Part shown: positions 31,001 through 43,200 of the stretch, piece by piece
How positions within the stretch are numbered: position 1 is the stretch's first letter
How the letters are laid out: every line of letters begins with the position of its first letter
DNA from: Staphylococcus piscifermentans
GTDB taxonomy: Bacteria; Bacillota; Bacilli; Staphylococcales; Staphylococcaceae
Assembly (NCBI RefSeq): GCF_900186985.1
Contig: NZ_LT906447.1
Location: 1,736,001-1,800,000, forward strand
Reading direction: 5' to 3'
Length of the DNA: 64,000 nt
Translations under genes and position numbers: made by a program
Notes under the pieces: generated by a model
Told to the model about the DNA's origin: nothing
What the model saw: the letters and a program-made list of their open reading frames with translations, nothing else
Databases searched by the model: none

Positions 31001-34000
31001 TTTGAACTGTGTTTGCATCATCAATCGCTTTTTGTAAAGCGTCTAAAGCATCTTGATGTACTTTCTCAGCAATTGCTTTATTGATTGATTTTGTAGTGTC
31101 AGCTACTAGTTCAGCAGGAGCATTATCGTCTTCATTCACTGTATTACCTACAGTTACAGCTTCTTGTACTTCTCTATCTTCTTTATCTGTCGCAACAAGT
31201 TCACCTAATGTTTTTGCTTTATCTAGAGCTTTTTGCAATTCTGTTTTATCTGCTTTTGGTTCTAATGCATTTTTAGCATCTATAATGGCTTTTGTAGCTG
31301 CTTTCAATTCATCCACAGTTTTAGTTGCATCATTTTTAGCAGTTTCACCTGCTGTTACTGCTGTTTCTAATGTTGTTACTGTTTTTGGTTTATAATCAGC
31401 TTTTTGAACTGTATTTGATTCAGTGATAGCTTTATTTAACTCATCTAAAGCATCTTGATGTTCTTTCGCAGCAACTGCATCTGTGATTGCTTTAGTTGCA
31501 TTTGTAACTTGTTCAACTGTCGCATTATCATCAGATTTTACTCTATTGGCTGCTGTTACAGCATCTTGCACAGCTTTGTCTTCTTTGTCAGTTGCTGATA
31601 AATCAGTTAACGTATTTGCTTTATCTAATGCTTTTTGTAATTCTGTTTTATCTGCTTTTTGAATAAGTGCAGTTTGCGCATCTTTCAACGCTTGTGTGGC
31701 TGTATTGATTTCTGCAGTTGTTTTAGTGCTAGGTGCTGCAGCAATTTCATTACCCGCAGTTTCTTTTTCAGTTAAAGTAGCAACAGTATTTGGAGTATAA
31801 ACTGTTTTATCTAATGCTTTAACTTTAGTAAGTTCTGCTTTCAAAGCATCTAAAGCTTCTTGTTTGGTTTGCGCGTCTTTAGTATCTTGAACGTTCTTAG
31901 CATTAACTGCATTATCTAATTCTGTTTTAGCTGTGTTTACCGCTTCTTGCGTCGCATTTTGATCAGCTTGTACTGTTTTTGCTTTGTCTAATGCATCTTT
32001 CACAGCTTTATCTTCTTTATCATTTTCATCCAGAATACCTGTATTTTCAGCTATTGTCACAGATTTATCAAGTTCTGTTTTATTCGCTTTGGTTTGTAAT
32101 GCATTTTTAGCATCAGTAATAGTTTTAGCTGCTGCTTTTAATTCTTCAACTGATTTAGATGCGTCTGCTTTAGTTGTTTCAGCTGCTTTAACCGCATCTT
32201 CTAAAGGTGTCACTGTATTTGGTTTGTAGTCTTCTTTATGGACCGTTTTAGCATCTGCAATTACTTTATTCAATTCATCTAAAGCATCTTGATGGTCTTT
32301 TGCATTAATCGCATCATTGATTGCTTTAACAGTATCCACAACTTCTTCTGTTGTTGCGTTACCATCGCCATCTATTCTTTGACCAGTTGCAACTGCATCT
32401 TGCAAAGCTTTATCTTCAGCATCATTTGGATTTAAGTTTCCATAAGCAATAGCTTTATCTAAAACTTTTCCAAGTTCAGTTTTATCTGCTCTTTCTTTCA
32501 ATGCGCCTGCTAATTGTTCAATTTCATTTGCTTTAGCAAGTGTTGCTTGCGTATCAGCAGTAGTTGGATTATCTAAGATATTTTGTCCAGCAGTTAACGC
32601 AGTTTTTAATGGTCCAAACGTATTTGGTGTATATTGTGCTTCGTTATATCCATTAGCTTTTGTTACTGCTGATTTTAAAGTATTGATAGCATCTGCTTCT
32701 TTTTTATTATTAATTTCATTTTCAAGATTTGTTGTTGCTGTTTTAATCTCAGCAGGAGTCGCATTCGGATTATTTTTCACTGTTTCCGCTGTATTTAAAG
32801 CATTTTTCAATAACTGATCAGCATTTGAATCTGTTAAAGGTGCTAACGCTTTCGCATTAGTAATAGCAGTGTCTAATTTCGTTTTATTTGGTACCAGTTG
32901 TGCAAGCGCATCATTAACATTTTTAGCCGCTTTATTTAATGCCTCAACCGTAGAAGTGTTGTCTCCGGCAGTTGTTTTACCAGATTCTGCAGCTTTATTA
33001 AATGGTTTTAAAGAATCAGCAGTGTAATCCGCTTTATCAACTTTACCAGCTTGATCTAATGCTTTATTTAAGTTATCTAATGCATCTTGGTGGGCTTTTG
33101 CTGAGACAGCATCATTTATCGCTTTAGTAGCTTCTGTTACTTGTTGTGGTGATGCGTTGTCATCTTGGTTAACTGTTTGTGCTGTATTAATTGCATCTTG
33201 AACTGCTTTGTCTTCTTTATCTGTTGGTTCTAAACCAGTAATAGAGTTGGCTGCATCTAGAGCTTTTTGTAATTCGTTTTTATCTGCTTTTGGTACTAGT
33301 CCAGCTTGTGCATCTTTCAAGGCTTGTGTTGCTGTATTAATTTCTGCAGTTGATTTTGACTCAGGCGCATCCGCGATAGCTTTAGCTGCAGTTTCTTTTT
33401 CAGTTAATGGTGTTACTGAATTTGGTGTGTAACCTGATTTGTCTAATGCTTTAGCTTTATTTAATGCATCATTCAATGCGTTAAGCGCTGCTTGTTTAGC
33501 CGCAGCATCTTGTGCAATTTGATTATCTTGAGCTTGTTTAGCTTTGACCGCATTGTTTAAATCATCTGTTGCAGCTTTAACTTGATCAGGTGTAGCATCA
33601 CCGTTTGTTTTAACTGTATTTGCGACTGCTAATTTATCTTGCAACGCTTTATCAACAGGATTATTAGGATTTAAATTATTATAAGCTGACGCATTGTTAA
33701 TAGCTGTGTTTAATGCAGTTTTATCTGCTTGCGGAACTAATCCAGCTTGTGCATCTTTCAAGGCTTGCGTTGCTGCTTTGATTTCTGCTGTTGTCTTAGT
33801 TCCAGGTGTGCCTAAAATACTTTGACCATTTGTCACAGCATTATTGAATGTATTAGAACTGCTTGTAGTATAACCAGCAGTATTAGTACCTCCTGCTTTA
33901 GTTAAAGCAGTTCTTAGTTCGTCTAAAGCATTTTGTTTCTCTTGTGCTTCTTGGGCAGTTTGTGCTTGTTTAGCTTTGATTGCATTATCCAAGTCAATTT

Positions 34001-36761
34001 TAGCTGCATCGACAGTTGGTTGATCTGTATTCAAATCTGCTTGAACTGTTTTAGCTTTAGTCAAAGCTGTTTTCAATGCATCATCTAATGCATTACCTGC
34101 TTGTAATGGTTGAATAGCTTCTGCAGTTGTAATTGATTGGTTCAATCCAGTTTTATCTGCTCTTAAAACTAATGCATTTTTAGCATTTTTGATAGCGTTT
34201 GAAGCATCAGTGAATTGTGTATTTGAACCATTTTCTGGTTGATTCGCTAACGTATTACCGGCTGTTACCTGTGTTTCAAATGCTTCTACACTTTTCGGAG
34301 TGTATTTATCTTTAATTACAGTTGTAGCATCTGCTAAAGTTGCCTTCAATGCGTTAAGAGCTGAATTAGGTTGAATAATAATATCAAATTTTGAAGTACT
34401 TGCATTATTCGATGAATCTGTTGCTGTAATAGTAACTTCAAAAGATCCTTCACTTGTAGGACTGCCTGTAATTTGTTTTGTTGTTGGATCAAATGATAGA
34501 CCTGTCGGTAAACCTGCCACTGTTAGAGTCGGTGTTGAATTTGAACTATCATTAGCATTAATTGTGATTGGCGTGATTGGTGAATAAGCTTCGCTTGTTT
34601 GGTTTGAAACCGGCGTTATTGTAGGAGCCTGTGCACCAGATACTGTAAATGTGAACGATTTTGTAGTAGATAATCCTGCTGCATCAGAAGCTGTTACTTC
34701 AACTGTTGCAGTTCCTGGTTTTGTCGGAATACCCGTAATTTGATTTGTTGTCTCGTTAAAAGTTAAACCTTCTGGTAAACCAGTTACTGTTTTTGAATCG
34801 ATATAATGACTATTATCATTAATAGTTAATGTAATCGGCATAATTGGTTTTAATGGTTCAGTTGTAACGTCTGCAATGTCACCGATTGTCGGATCTTCGA
34901 TATCTTTAACTTTATATACGATATATTGAGCATCATTAGATAGTGTTACTACATTTCTGATATCATTATATCCTGGTGCTAAAGCATCATCAGTTTCTGA
35001 AAGTTCATAACCTTTTTCAGTTAAATAGTCAGTATAATCCTGCATAGGTAAATCTTCATTGACCTCACCAGCTCTACGAAGAGGTTTATCAATTAATTCC
35101 TCTGTATCTTCATCTACAAAATATTCTTCTAAAATAGCTGAAGCGGTAAATCTGAATTCATCTAATCTAACTTGTTGTAAGTTATAAGCACTTCCAGTTG
35201 AACCTACAATAGAAAATGCAAATGCTTCTTTATGTGCAGAAGTAATATAAGTTGCTAGATTTTGTGTCCATGACTGATTACCATAAGTAACTGTCATATC
35301 TTTTGTTGCACTACTATAATCAACTTTTAACGGTATTAATTGATTATTAGGTTGGAAATTTAATAACGCTGCTTCTGCTGGAGTATTATTTCCTAACGCA
35401 GTAATAACTTCTCCGTCTTTGTTAGCATAAATGAAAGCACCAAAAGCTCCTTGCCCTATAAATTTATCTGGATCTGTATATGCTTTACTAGTGTTATCGA
35501 ATGCAGTGTTAACAGAAGTATCTAATTTAAATCCAAAAGCCCAAGGTAAGTTTCCTATACCGAAGCCCGAACCGAGCAGACCTAATTCATGAGGTTTTTC
35601 AGGGCTAAGAATAATTGCAACGCCATCTCCGCCAGAAACCCCATCTTTAGGATGTCCTTCATATTTGTCACCAAGATTTACTGCTCCTGTAAAATGGAAA
35701 TCTTTACTCATATTTAATTTGATATCTAAAGAAATTGCACCATTATTGTTTGCTTGATTTTGAGTTAAAGTTGCAATACTACTATTTGAATCGTATGTGG
35801 CAGCATTGTTTTCTTTGAAATATTCATCGAAGTTGTTTTTATTAACTTCAACTTCTTGATCTGCAGTGACATTAATATCAAAGCTTCTTGTTGCATAACC
35901 TGTAGACTCCTCTTTACCTCTTGGCAAAGTAGCTTGAGGACTTAATAAGTCTTTTTCAGCTGCAGCTTGTTCAATTAAAATTCTTAAAACTTCTGATTTG
36001 AGTTGTTCTGGTGTTAAGTCACTTACATCGATTGTTGCAAGTACTTCGTCAACTGCGGCATTATCATAGTCTTTACTTAAGTCTTCTTTTACTTTTTCAA
36101 CTTTTTGTTGTGGAGAAAGTGCAGGTGTTGATGGGGCTACAACAGGTTTTTCTACTATCGGTTCAGTTGATGATTGTGTAGTTTGAGTGGCTGCTTCAGG
36201 CGCTACTTCTTTTGTTTCTTTGCTTTCTACTACAGGCGTTTGAGTCTTTTCAACTTTTGCTTCTTCTTTCAGCGATTCAGCTTCAGTTGAAGTTGTTTCT
36301 GTTGCTTTATCTGCTATTTCAGCAACTGACTCTTTTGAATTTTCTGTTTTTTGAGGTTGAACAGAATCCTCTTTCTGTGCAGTTATTTGTTCTGTTTCTT
36401 TATCCTTTTCAACTGTTGGTTGAATAGTTGTCTCTTGTTCAACTTCTTTTGCTGGTTGCGCAGAATTGTCAACTTCCTCTACTCCATTTTGCGTTTGTAC
36501 TTTGTCATCAGTTTGCTGTTGAAGAACCTCGGCTGTTTTTTCTTGTGGCGTGTTGTTATCTTCTACTAGTGCTTGTTGAGAAGCACTAGTATCAATAGAA
36601 GCCTCTACAACGGTATTATCGTTTATATTCTCTGCTGCTTTGGCTTCGCCGTTATGACTTAAGAATAATAAAGATCCAATTAGAATAGATGCGGTACCTA
36701 CAGTAAATCTTCTAATAGAGTATTTATTTCTTAAGTTTGGCAAAAAGTCCATTTTTTTCAT
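28026..36761 (-). CDS. Giant LPXTG surface adhesin 1: SraP-like lectin head on a FIVAR-repeat stalk
   Basis: 2911-residue wall-anchored protein. Layout: YSIRK-type signal (about 1-43, [17 protein letters not shown]); acidic Gln/Glu/Thr-rich linker (44-215); short helical domain (216-275) ending SPQATL; L-type lectin-like domain (about 290-542) with GGDGVAIIL and the closing [10 protein letters not shown]; beta-grasp/MucBP-like domain (543-620, [10 protein letters not shown]); and two cadherin-like putative-Ig domains (623-709, 712-797, both with GLPxGLxF and QITGxPT). About 14 FIVAR-type helical repeats of around 141 residues and a final half repeat extend to about 2825. The sorting signal is LPNTG at 2870-2874, then a hydrophobic segment and basic tail. 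The head order matches the S. aureus SraP ligand-binding region, whose lectin binds sialylated glycans. Here the stalk is FIVAR instead of Ser-rich. ATG with GGAGG seven bases upstream. Probably a host or intercellular adhesin (inference). Confidence 0.93.
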   Translation of the reverse strand: MKKMDFLPNLRNKYSIRRFTVGTASILIGSLLFLSHNGEAKAAENINDNTVVEASIDTSASQQALVEDNNTPQEKTAEVLQQQTDDKVQTQNGVEEVDNSAQPAKEVEQETTIQPTVEKDKETEQITAQKEDSVQPQKTENSKESVAEIADKATETTSTEAESLKEEAKVEKTQTPVVESKETKEVAPEAATQTTQSSTEPIVEKPVVAPSTPALSPQQKVEKVKEDLSKDYDNAAVDEVLATIDVSDLTPEQLKSEVLRILIEQAAAEKDLLSPQATLPRGKEESTGYATRSFDINVTADQEVEVNKNNFDEYFKENNAATYDSNSSIATLTQNQANNNGAISLDIKLNMSKDFHFTGAVNLGDKYEGHPKDGVSGGDGVAIILSPEKPHELGLLGSGFGIGNLPWAFGFKLDTSVNTAFDNTSKAYTDPDKFIGQGAFGAFIYANKDGEVITALGNNTPAEAALLNFQPNNQLIPLKVDYSSATKDMTVTYGNQSWTQNLATYITSAHKEAFAFSIVGSTGSAYNLQQVRLDEFRFTASAILEEYFVDEDTEELIDKPLRRAGEVNEDLPMQDYTDYLTEKGYELSETDDALAPGYNDIRNVVTLSNDAQYIVYKVKDIEDPTIGDIADVTTEPLKPIMPITLTINDNSHYIDSKTVTGLPEGLTFNETTNQITGIPTKPGTATVEVTASDAAGLSTTKSFTFTVSGAQAPTITPVSNQTSEAYSPITPITINANDSSNSTPTLTVAGLPTGLSFDPTTKQITGSPTSEGSFEVTITATDSSNNASTSKFDIIIQPNSALNALKATLADATTVIKDKYTPKSVEAFETQVTAGNTLANQPENGSNTQFTDASNAIKNAKNALVLRADKTGLNQSITTAEAIQPLQAGNALDDALKTALTKAKTVQADLNTDQPTVDAAKIDLDNAIKAKQAQTAQEAQEKQNALDELRTALTKAGGTNTAGYTTSSSNTFNNAVTNGQSILGTPGTKTTAEIKAATQALKDAQAGLVPQADKTALNTAINNASAYNNLNPNNPVDKALQDKLAVANTVKTNGDATPDQVKAATDDLNNAVKAKQAQDNQIAQDAAAKQAALNALNDALNKAKALDKSGYTPNSVTPLTEKETAAKAIADAPESKSTAEINTATQALKDAQAGLVPKADKNELQKALDAANSITGLEPTDKEDKAVQDAINTAQTVNQDDNASPQQVTEATKAINDAVSAKAHQDALDNLNKALDQAGKVDKADYTADSLKPFNKAAESGKTTAGDNTSTVEALNKAAKNVNDALAQLVPNKTKLDTAITNAKALAPLTDSNADQLLKNALNTAETVKNNPNATPAEIKTATTNLENEINNKKEADAINTLKSAVTKANGYNEAQYTPNTFGPLKTALTAGQNILDNPTTADTQATLAKANEIEQLAGALKERADKTELGKVLDKAIAYGNLNPNDAEDKALQDAVATGQRIDGDGNATTEEVVDTVKAINDAINAKDHQDALDELNKVIADAKTVHKEDYKPNTVTPLEDAVKAAETTKADASKSVEELKAAAKTITDAKNALQTKANKTELDKSVTIAENTGILDENDKEDKAVKDALDKAKTVQADQNATQEAVNTAKTELDNAVNAKNVQDTKDAQTKQEALDALKAELTKVKALDKTVYTPNTVATLTEKETAGNEIAAAPSTKTTAEINTATQALKDAQTALIQKADKTELQKALDKANTLTDLSATDKEDKAVQDAVTAANRVKSDDNATVEQVTNATKAITDAVAAKEHQDALDELNKAITESNTVQKADYKPKTVTTLETAVTAGETAKNDATKTVDELKAATKAIIDAKNALEPKADKTELQKALDKAKTLGELVATDKEDREVQEAVTVGNTVNEDDNAPAELVADTTKSINKAIAEKVHQDALDALQKAIDDANTVQKENYKPNTVAPFETAVTSGKTVKDDATKTVEELNAATKAIIDAKNALEVKADKTELDKSVETAEKLGKLDANDVEDKAVQEALDKAKIVQADHNTSQETVNTAKTELDNAVNAKKAQDTKEAVEKQYALDALKAELKKVQAINKELYTTNSVKELTNSEVSGQDVVTNATNKTTQEIETATKALKTAQANLVSKADKTELQKALNKAKTLGDLVATDKEDKAVQDAVAAGKSVNENNNATTEQVSNATKAINNAITAKEHQDALDELNKAIKEANAVTKDNYKPNTIKSLEEAVKAGETTREDTSKSVAELKAAAKTITEAQNKLEVKANKATLNKVVKSAKTLELNPSDKEDKSVQEALNTAKKVQADQNVSQETVDKATTELEKAVQNKTIQDKADKVNNALSVLKKELEKAGSIDKYAYTPNSVEPLTKAETSGRTIVNNSTGKTVEEITKATRNLKAAQKHLVEKADKVELDKVIDTAENTALNPNDKEDKAVKDALDKAITVQENFNATQKEVNKAQSDLAKALKVKATQDKADKVNTALSVLKKELEKAGSIDKYAYTPNSVEPLTKAETAGRTIVNNSTGKTVEEITKATRELKAAQKHLVEKADKVELDKVIDTAENTALNPNDKEDKAVKDALDKAITVQENFNATQKEVNKAQSDLAKALKVKATQDKADKEKADKVNKALKALKAQLEKAKSVEKHNFTPSSVEPLTKAKETGKSIVDNPKGKTVEEITKATHAVENALSCLKVKANKAELEKAITNAESINSYDPGDKEDAGVLEALSNAKEVNADANASQAAVDTAKEALNKAVEVKAAQDKADQNKSEALKELQKAIDKATSTPTSNCTKQSVDELEKAVETGKSIVKDSDEALLKEIQKATEAINNAIENLEVEKSTVLPTGKTKTEVQTKSHVEKSVTQPASKTNVKHKQQATKEATKEKAKALPNTGQELTSMDPKYASLMFAIGGLMMFFRKRKNEDKDNTEK
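28310..34362 (-). repeat. FIVAR repeat array of adhesin 1
   Basis: About 14 tandem protein repeats of roughly 141-147 codons, each marked by an ADKxEL-type hinge followed by [10 protein letters not shown] and NAT..V..A. Each unit holds two helical sub-modules. Sequence divergence is highest towards the N-terminal end. Confidence 0.85.
28981..29826 (-). repeat. Two nearly identical 423-bp direct repeats in adhesin 1
   Basis: Units at 28981-29403 and 29404-29826 (423 bases, 141 codons, exact frame) differ at only scattered positions. This indicates a recent duplication or gene conversion within the stalk. Confidence 0.85.
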
Positions 36762-36801
36762 ATGGTGTCCTCCGATACTAGTATATTCCTATTACACTTC
36801 T

Positions 36802-36830
36802 ATTATAATATTATTTTGAACGATTGTATA
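36802..36830 (-). promoter_or_regulatory. Promoter of adhesin 1
   Basis: Minus strand TATACA (36825-36830), 17-base spacer, perfect TATAAT (36802-36807), 40 bases before the ATG. Hexamers and spacing match the promoter of adhesin 2. Confidence 0.65.
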
Positions 36831-37120
36831 TGAAATATAATTTATATTTTAATGTTCTAGCTTATATGTATTCATTATTTCTTATTTGATTTTACTTTGT
36901 TAAATTCATGTATATTACTGAAAATAAAGGACTTAGCGTACTATTAATCTCCTAAAACCTACTGTTCTACTCATAATTAAACCGGGGAAATCACAACTCA
37001 AAAATATTAATTTTTTATAATTTCGTGTAAGCTCAAGAGGGTATAAATAGCGCTAATTAAATGACTGAAAACAAAAATCTCGTTTTGATTACTTTTAGTT
37101 TCAGCTTCATAATAAGCAAA
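36831..37120. other. AT-rich spacer between the two adhesin genes
   Basis: No credible gene. It contains an imperfect CTGAAA../TTTCAG inverted repeat near 37063-37104 of unknown meaning, and otherwise only upstream AT-rich sequence of the adhesin 1 promoter. Confidence 0.4.
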
Positions 37121-37155
37121 CACCCCTAGCTGGATATAATTTTCAGCTAGGGGTG
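37121..37155 (-). terminator. Terminator of adhesin 2
   Basis: Perfect 12-bp arms CACCCCTAGCTG/CAGCTAGGGGTG (37121-37132, 37144-37155), eleven-base loop, then TTTGCTTATT on the minus strand. The stem is strong but the T-run is poor. Confidence 0.75.
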
Positions 37156-37203
37156 AATACTATCTTAAATCTTTGAATAATTAACGTTTAAAAAGAATTT
37201 TAT

Positions 37204-40200
37204 TTACTTTTCTGTGTTATCTTTATCTTCTTTTTTACGTCTGCCGAATAACGTCATTAACCCGCCAATTGCAAACATTAATGTAGCATATTTAGGGTCT
37301 ACTGGTGATTCTAGGCCGGTTTTAGGTAATTCTTTTGATTTTGCTTTAGTTTCGGCTTTTGAACCTTCTGATTTTTTATTAATTTTATCAGAAGTTTTTT
37401 CAATAGCTTTAACAATTGGTCGTTTCACATTTTCAATATCTTTTTCTGAAACAGGTGCTTTATCAACTTCTAAATCTTTCAATCCATCTTGGATAGCTTT
37501 TTCTGCATCTTTAATATCATTGATAGATACCTCATTTGAATGTTTAACAACTTCTTGACCTTTATTAATTGCGTCATCCAAGTTTTTCACTGATTCTGGT
37601 GTACAGTGAGTTTTATCTTTTGCTTTCGCTTTGTCTAAAGCTTTTTGTAATTCTGCTAATGCGTCTGCTTTATCTTGATCCGCTTTCGCTTGGATTGCTT
37701 TGTTCAATGCATCTTTCGCTGCATCTACTTCTGATTGTGTCGCATTCGCATCAGCTTCTGTTTCTTTCGCGTTGGATAATGCTTCCAATACTGCTGCGTC
37801 TTCCGCATCTCCTGGATCGTATGAATTAATGTTTTCAGCTTTCTCGATTGCTTTCTCAAGTTCTGCTTTGTCCGCCTTAGCTTGTAAGCCTGCTAATGCT
37901 TCTTTCACAGCTTGTGTTGCTTGGTTGATCTCTTCAACTGTTTTGCCAGTCGATACATTGACAATTGCTTGACCCGCATTTGCTGCTTCAGTCAACGGTT
38001 TCACACTGTTTGGTGTGTAGTTATCTTTATTGACAGCTTTCGCTTTTTCAAGTTCTGCTTTTAAAGCATCTAACGCAGTGTTAATAGCATCTGCTTGGGC
38101 TTGATCTGCTTTATCTTGATCCGCTTTCGCTTGGATTGCTTTATTCAATGCATCTTTTGCTGCATCTACTTCTGATTGTGTCGCATTCGCATCAGCTTCT
38201 ACTTCCTTAGCATTCGATAATGCTTCCAATACTGCTGCATCTTCTGCATCTCCCGGATCGAATGAATTGATGTTTTCGGCTTTCTCGATTGATTTACCAA
38301 GTTCTGCTTTGTCCGCTTTCGCTTGTAAACCTGCTAACGCATCTTTCACAGCTTGTGTTGTTTGGTTGATCTCTTCAACTGTTTTGCCAGTCGGTGCATC
38401 GACAATTGCTTGACCTGCATTGGCTGCTTCAGTCAATGGTTTCACACTGTTTGGTGTGTAGTTGTCTTTATTGACAGCTTTCGCTTTTTCAAGCTCTGCT
38501 TTCAATGCTTCTAACGCAGTGTTAATAGCATTTGCTTGGGCTTGATCTGCTTTATCTTGGTCCGCTTTCGCTTGGATTGCTTTATTCAATGCATCTTTCG
38601 CTGCATCTACTTCTGTTTGCGTTGCATTCGCATCAGCTTCTACTTCCTTAGCATTCGATAATGCTTCCAATACTGCTGCATCTTCTGCATCTCCCGGATC
38701 GAATGAATTGATGTTTTCGGCTTTCTCGATTGATTTACCAAGTTCTGCTTTGTCCGCTTTCGCTTGTAAACCTGCTAACGCATCTTTCACAGCTTGTGTT
38801 GCTCGGTTGATTTCTTCAACTGTTTTGCCAGTCGGTGCATCGACAATTGCTTTACCTGCAGTTTCTTTTTCAGTTAAAGGAGCTACAGTGTTCGGAGCAA
38901 ACTCATCTTTGTCGAGTTTTTCAACTTTCGCAAGTTCAGCTTTCAACGCGTCTAATGCATCTTGTTTTGCCTTAGCTGCATCTACTTTTTCTTTGGCGTC
39001 TTGATCTTGCTTAGCTTTGATTGCTTTATCCAATTCGGCTTTAGCTTTATCTACTGCTGTTTGGTCTGCATTTTGGTCAGCTTGAACTTCTTTGGCTTTA
39101 TCCAATGCATCTTTCACAACTTTGTCTTCAGCATCCTCAGAGTCTAAATTACCTAATCCTTCTGCTGTTTGAATTGAATTATTCAATCCGTCTTTATCTG
39201 CTTTCGCTTGTAATGCATCTTTAGCATCATTAATAGCTTTCGCAGCTTCTTTCAACTCTTCTGGAGTCTTATTAGCAGCGTCTGCTTTTACAGTTTCGCC
39301 AGCTTTAACAGCCTCTTCTAAAGGTTTTACACTATCTGGTGTGAAATTATCTTTAACTACTGCATTGGCTGCGTCGAGTGCTTTATTTAATTCATCTAAA
39401 GCGTCTGCATGTTCTTTTGCTGCTAAAGCATCATTCAATGCTTGTGTAGCTGCTTGAACTTGTTCTTGAGTCGCATTATCATTCGACTTAACTGTTTGCG
39501 CTTCTGCTAATTTATCTTGTACAGCTTTGTCTTCTTTATCCGCTGCATCTAAATCTTTCAAGGCAACCGCTTTATCAATTGCTGCTTGTAATGCTGCTTT
39601 ATCTGATTTAGCTTGTAAAGCTTTTTCAGCATCTTTCAATGCTTGAGTTGTCGCTTTGATTTCTTCTGTCGACTTAGTATCCGGTGCAGCAACAATCGCT
39701 TTACCTTCATCTTCTTTATTAGTTAAAGGAGTTACGCTTGCAGGTGTAAAGTTGTCTTTGTTGATTTTAGCTACTTTTTCAAGTTCTGCTTTCAACTCAT
39801 CCAATGCATCTTGTTTTGCCTTAGCTGCATCGGCTTTGTCCTTCGCATCTTGATCTTGTTTCGCTTTGATTGCATTATCCAGTTCAGTCTTAGCTGTATC
39901 TACTGCTGCTTGGTCTGCATTTTGGTCAGCTTGAACTGCTTTAGCTTTATCTAATGCGTCTTTTACAGCTTTGTCTTCTGCATCTGTTGGTTCTAAGTTA
40001 CCTAAACCTTCCGCTGTTTGAATAGAATTATTCAATCCGTCTTTATCTGCTTTAGCTTGTAACGCTGCTTTAGCATCATTAATAGCTTTCGCAGCTTCTT
40101 TCAACTCTTCCGGTGTCTTATTAGCAGCATCTGCTTTTGTAGTTTCACCAGCTTTTACAGCGTCTTCTAATGGTTTCACACTGTTTGGTGTGAAGCTATC

Positions 40201-43200
40201 TTTAGCTACTGCATTGGCTGCGTCGATTGCTTTCTGTAATTCATCTAAAGCATCTGCATGTTCTTTCGCTGCAAGTGCATTATTTAAGTTTTCTGTAGCT
40301 TTTTGAACTTCTTCCGGAGTCGCATTTAAATCTCCTTCAACTTCTTGACCAGCCAGTAAAGCATCGTGGACTGCTTTGTCTTCAGCATCTTTATCATCTA
40401 AATTCTCAAAAGCAACTGCTTTATCTAATGCTTGTTCAAGAGCTGTTTTATCAGCTTTTTCTTTCAATGCGTCAATCAATTGATTAATCTCTTTTGCCTT
40501 AGCAAGTGTTGTTGGAACATCTGCTGAAGATGGATCATCTAAAATACTTTGACTTTCAGTAGTCGCCGTTTTTAATGGCGCATAACTGTTTGGAGTATAA
40601 TTTTCTTCTTTAAGTGCGTTCGCTTTATTGACTGCATTTTTCAATGCTTCAATCGCGTCAGCTGCAATTTTATTTGCGATTTCATCTTCAAGATTCCATG
40701 TCGCTTCTTTAATTTCTTGAGGCGTAGCATTTGGATTATTTTGAACGGCAACTGCTGCATCTAATGCATGTTTCAATAATTGATCAGTTGCTGTGTCATT
40801 CAATGGTTCAAATGCTTTAGCTGCTTCAATTTGTTTTGCTAATTCTGCTTTATCAGGAACTAGTTGATTGATTGCATCATTGATAAGTTTTGCTGCGTCT
40901 TTCAATTGCTCAGGTGTAGCTTGGTTATCTACTGCAAGTTTTTGTCCTGCTTCTTTTGCTTTTTCTAATGGTTCTACAGATTGTGCAGTGTAATCCGCTT
41001 TTTCAACTTTTTGAGCTGCATCGATTGCTTTATTTAATTCCTCTAAAGCATCTTGACGTTCTTTCGCTGCAACTGCATCGTTGATATCTTTAGTCGCTTT
41101 CGCTACTTGTTCAGGAGTTGCATTTGCATTATCTTTCACTGCTTGACCTGTTGCAATAGCATCTTGTACAGCTTTATCTTCTGCATCTGCAGCATCTAGT
41201 TGACCTAGAGCATTCGCTTTCTCGATTGCTTTTTCTAAGTCACCTTTATCTGCACGTTTTACTAGTGCATCTTCTGCGTCTTTCAATGCTTGTGTCGCTT
41301 CTTTGATTTCATCGATAGATTTGTTATCTGCATTCGCTACTACTGCATCACCAGCTGTTTCTTTTTCATTCAACGGTGCAACAGTATCAGGAGTAAATGT
41401 ATCTTTATCTAATGCTTTAACTTTTGCAAGTTCAGCTTTTAACGCATCCAAGGCATCTTGTTTGGCTTTCGCTGCATCAGCTTTCTCTTTAGCGTCTTGA
41501 TCTTGCTTAGCTTTGATAACATTATCTAAGTCTTCTTTAGCCTTATCTACAGCTGTTTGATTTGCATTTTGATCAGCTTGTACTTCTTTCGCTTTATCCA
41601 ATGCATCTTTCACAGCTTTATCTTCTGCATCTGCAGGATCTAAGTTGCCTAAGCCTTCTGCTGTTTGGATTGAGTTATTCAAACCTTCTTTATCTGCCTT
41701 CGCATGTAACGCTTTGATAGCTTCTTGAATTTCTAAAGCTGCGTCTTTCAATTCTTCAGGACGTTTAGTTGTATCATTTTTAAGCGTTTCTCCATCTTTT
41801 ACAGCGTCTTCTAAAGGACTTACAGTTTCAGGTGTGAATTTATCTTTAGCTACTGCATTTGCTGCGTCGAGTGCTCTATTCAATTCATCTAAAGCGTCTT
41901 GATATTCTTTCACTGCAACTGCATCGTTGATATCTTTTGTTGCTTTAGCTACTTGTTCAGAAGTTGCATCTGCGTTATCTTTCACTGTTTGACCTGCTGT
42001 AATAGCATCTTGAACTGCTTTGTCCTCAGTATCAGTTGTATCTAACTCTCCTAAAGCCTCTGCTTTATCAATAGCTTTTTCTAAGTCACCTTTATCTGCA
42101 CGTTTTACAAGTCCATCTTCTGCGTCTTTCAATGCTTGTGTCGCTTCTTTGATTTCATCGATAGATTTGTTGTCTGCATCCGCTACTACTGCTTTACCTG
42201 CAGTTTCTTTTTCATTTAAAGGTGTAACAGAATTTGGAGTGAACTCATCTTTGTTCAGTTTTTCGACTTTTTCAAGTTCTGCTTTTAAAGCGTCTAATGC
42301 GTCTTGTTTAGCCTTAGTCGCATCTGCTTTCTCTTTAGCATCGGCTGCTTTCTTAGCATCGATTGCTTGGTTTAATGCATCTTTCGCTGCATCAACTGTC
42401 GGTTGATCTGCATTTTGATCAGCTTGCACTTCTTTCGCTTTATCCAATGCATCTTTCACAGCTTTATCTTCTGCATCTGCAGGATCTAAGTTGCCTAAAC
42501 CTTCGGCTGTTGTAACTGCTTTGTCAAGTTCCGCTTTGTCAGCTTTTGCTTGCAATGCATCTTTGGCATCATTAATTGCTTTCGCTGCTGCTTTCAACTC
42601 TTCCGGAGTCTTAGCTGCATCCGCTTTAGCAGTTGCGCCAGCTTGGACTGCTGCGTCTAATGGTGCCACTGAGTTTGGTGTATATGCATCTTTGTTTACA
42701 GCATTCGCTGCATCAAGTGCTTTCTGTAATTCATCCAATGCGTCTTGACGTTCTTTTGCTGCTAATGCATCATTCAATGCGTTTGTTGCTGCTTGAACTT
42801 GTTCAGGTGTTGCATTGTCGTTTGCTTTGACAGTTTGCGCTTCTGCTAACTTATCTTGTACTGCTTTGTCTTCAGTATCCGCAGGATTCAAGTCTTTCAA
42901 AGCTTCCGCTTTGTCAATTGCTTTTTGTAATTCTTCTTTATTTGCTTTATTAACTAATCCAGTCTCTGCTGCTTTTAGCGCATCTGTTGCTGCTTTAATC
43001 TCATCAGCAGTTTTATCATCGGAATTTGCAACAATATCTTTACCTGCTGTTTCTTTTTCATTTAAAGGATTAACCGTATTAGGTGTGAAATCATCCTTGT
43101 TAAGTTTTTCGACTTTCGCAAGTTCTGCTTTCAATGCGTCTAATGCGTCTTGTTTAGCCTTAGCTGCATCAGCCGCTTCTGCCGCTTCTTTTGCATCAGC

